DNA of 6,039 nucleotides, taken from NCBI GenBank assembly GCA_020849155.1, contig JADLGU010000258.1, positions 1-6,039 of the forward strand, given 5' to 3'. The translations under genes and the position numbers were made by a program. Positions 5,908 to 6,039 of this stretch are shown here, piece after piece. Position 1 is the stretch's first letter, and each line of letters starts with the position of its first letter. This DNA comes from Rhodocyclaceae bacterium (lineage in GTDB: Bacteria; Pseudomonadota; Gammaproteobacteria; Burkholderiales; Rhodocyclaceae). The notes beneath the pieces are model-generated. The model made no database searches. It worked only from the letters and a program-made list of their open reading frames with translations, and was not told the origin of the DNA.

Positions 5908-6039
5908 TGTCTACGACCATGCGTCAAATGCTGGAGGCGGGTGTCCATTTTGGCCACCAGACCCGCTTCTGGAACCCCAAGATGGCCCCCTTCATCTTCG
6001 GCCATCGCAACAAGATCCACATCATCAACCTGGAAAAGA
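5907..6039 (+). CDS. rpsB: 30S ribosomal protein S2, N-terminal part
   Basis: S2 is a small-subunit protein that binds 16S rRNA late in assembly and is needed for S1 to join the ribosome. The first 44 codons are present before the window ends. They read STTMRQMLEAGVHFGHQTR (2-20), then FWNPKMAPFIFGHRNKIHI, an unmistakable match to the conserved S2 N-terminus. The ATG at 5907 follows a Shine-Dalgarno GGAG (5897-5900) with 6-nt spacing. In most bacteria tsf (elongation factor Ts) follows; it would lie beyond this window. The 3' end is missing only because of the window edge. Confidence 0.97.
   Translation, partial: MSTTMRQMLEAGVHFGHQTRFWNPKMAPFIFGHRNKIHIINLEK

Overview
The window is a compact, GC-rich chromosomal segment of housekeeping genes. 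It most likely comes from a betaproteobacterium, perhaps of the Rhodocyclales. This rests on the remembered character of the proteins, for example the Map insert reading PAPLNYAPPGYKPYPKS, and on the map-glnD block lying divergent from rpsB. No similarity search was possible. I see no insertion sequence, prophage gene, CRISPR array, tRNA or rRNA, and no stretch over 300 bases without a gene.

Layout. (1) Positions 1-679, minus strand: the first 226 residues of a membrane protein of the MgtC/DUF4010 type, cut by the window edge. (2) A 29-bp divergent gap (680-708). (3) Positions 709-2325, plus strand: ispD, ispF and thpR. ispD and ispF share one base and ispF and thpR share 11, so this is almost certainly one transcript. 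IspD and IspF are two steps of the methylerythritol phosphate route to isoprenoids. ThpR is an RNA 2',3'-cyclic phosphodiesterase of the 2H/LigT family, and its usual C-terminal strands are missing here. (4) Positions 2316-5716, minus strand: map (methionine aminopeptidase), then glnD (PII uridylyltransferase/uridylyl-removing enzyme) 2 bp later. glnD meets thpR tail to tail with a 10-bp coding overlap. (5) Positions 5717-5906: a divergent control region with a near-consensus sigma70 promoter and a structured leader of about 105 nt for rpsB. (6) From 5907, plus strand: the first 44 codons of rpsB (ribosomal protein S2), cut by the window edge.

The genes are ordinary core functions: isoprenoid precursors, nitrogen sensing, N-terminal Met removal and the ribosome. 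I found no convincing new multi-gene system. The points most worth a second look are small: the rpsB leader, which has alternative GC-rich pairings and a 14-codon open frame whose TGA overlaps the rpsB ATG; the shortened ThpR; and the ispD start, which has no Shine-Dalgarno and a TACAAT box placed so that the mRNA could begin at or near the ATG.
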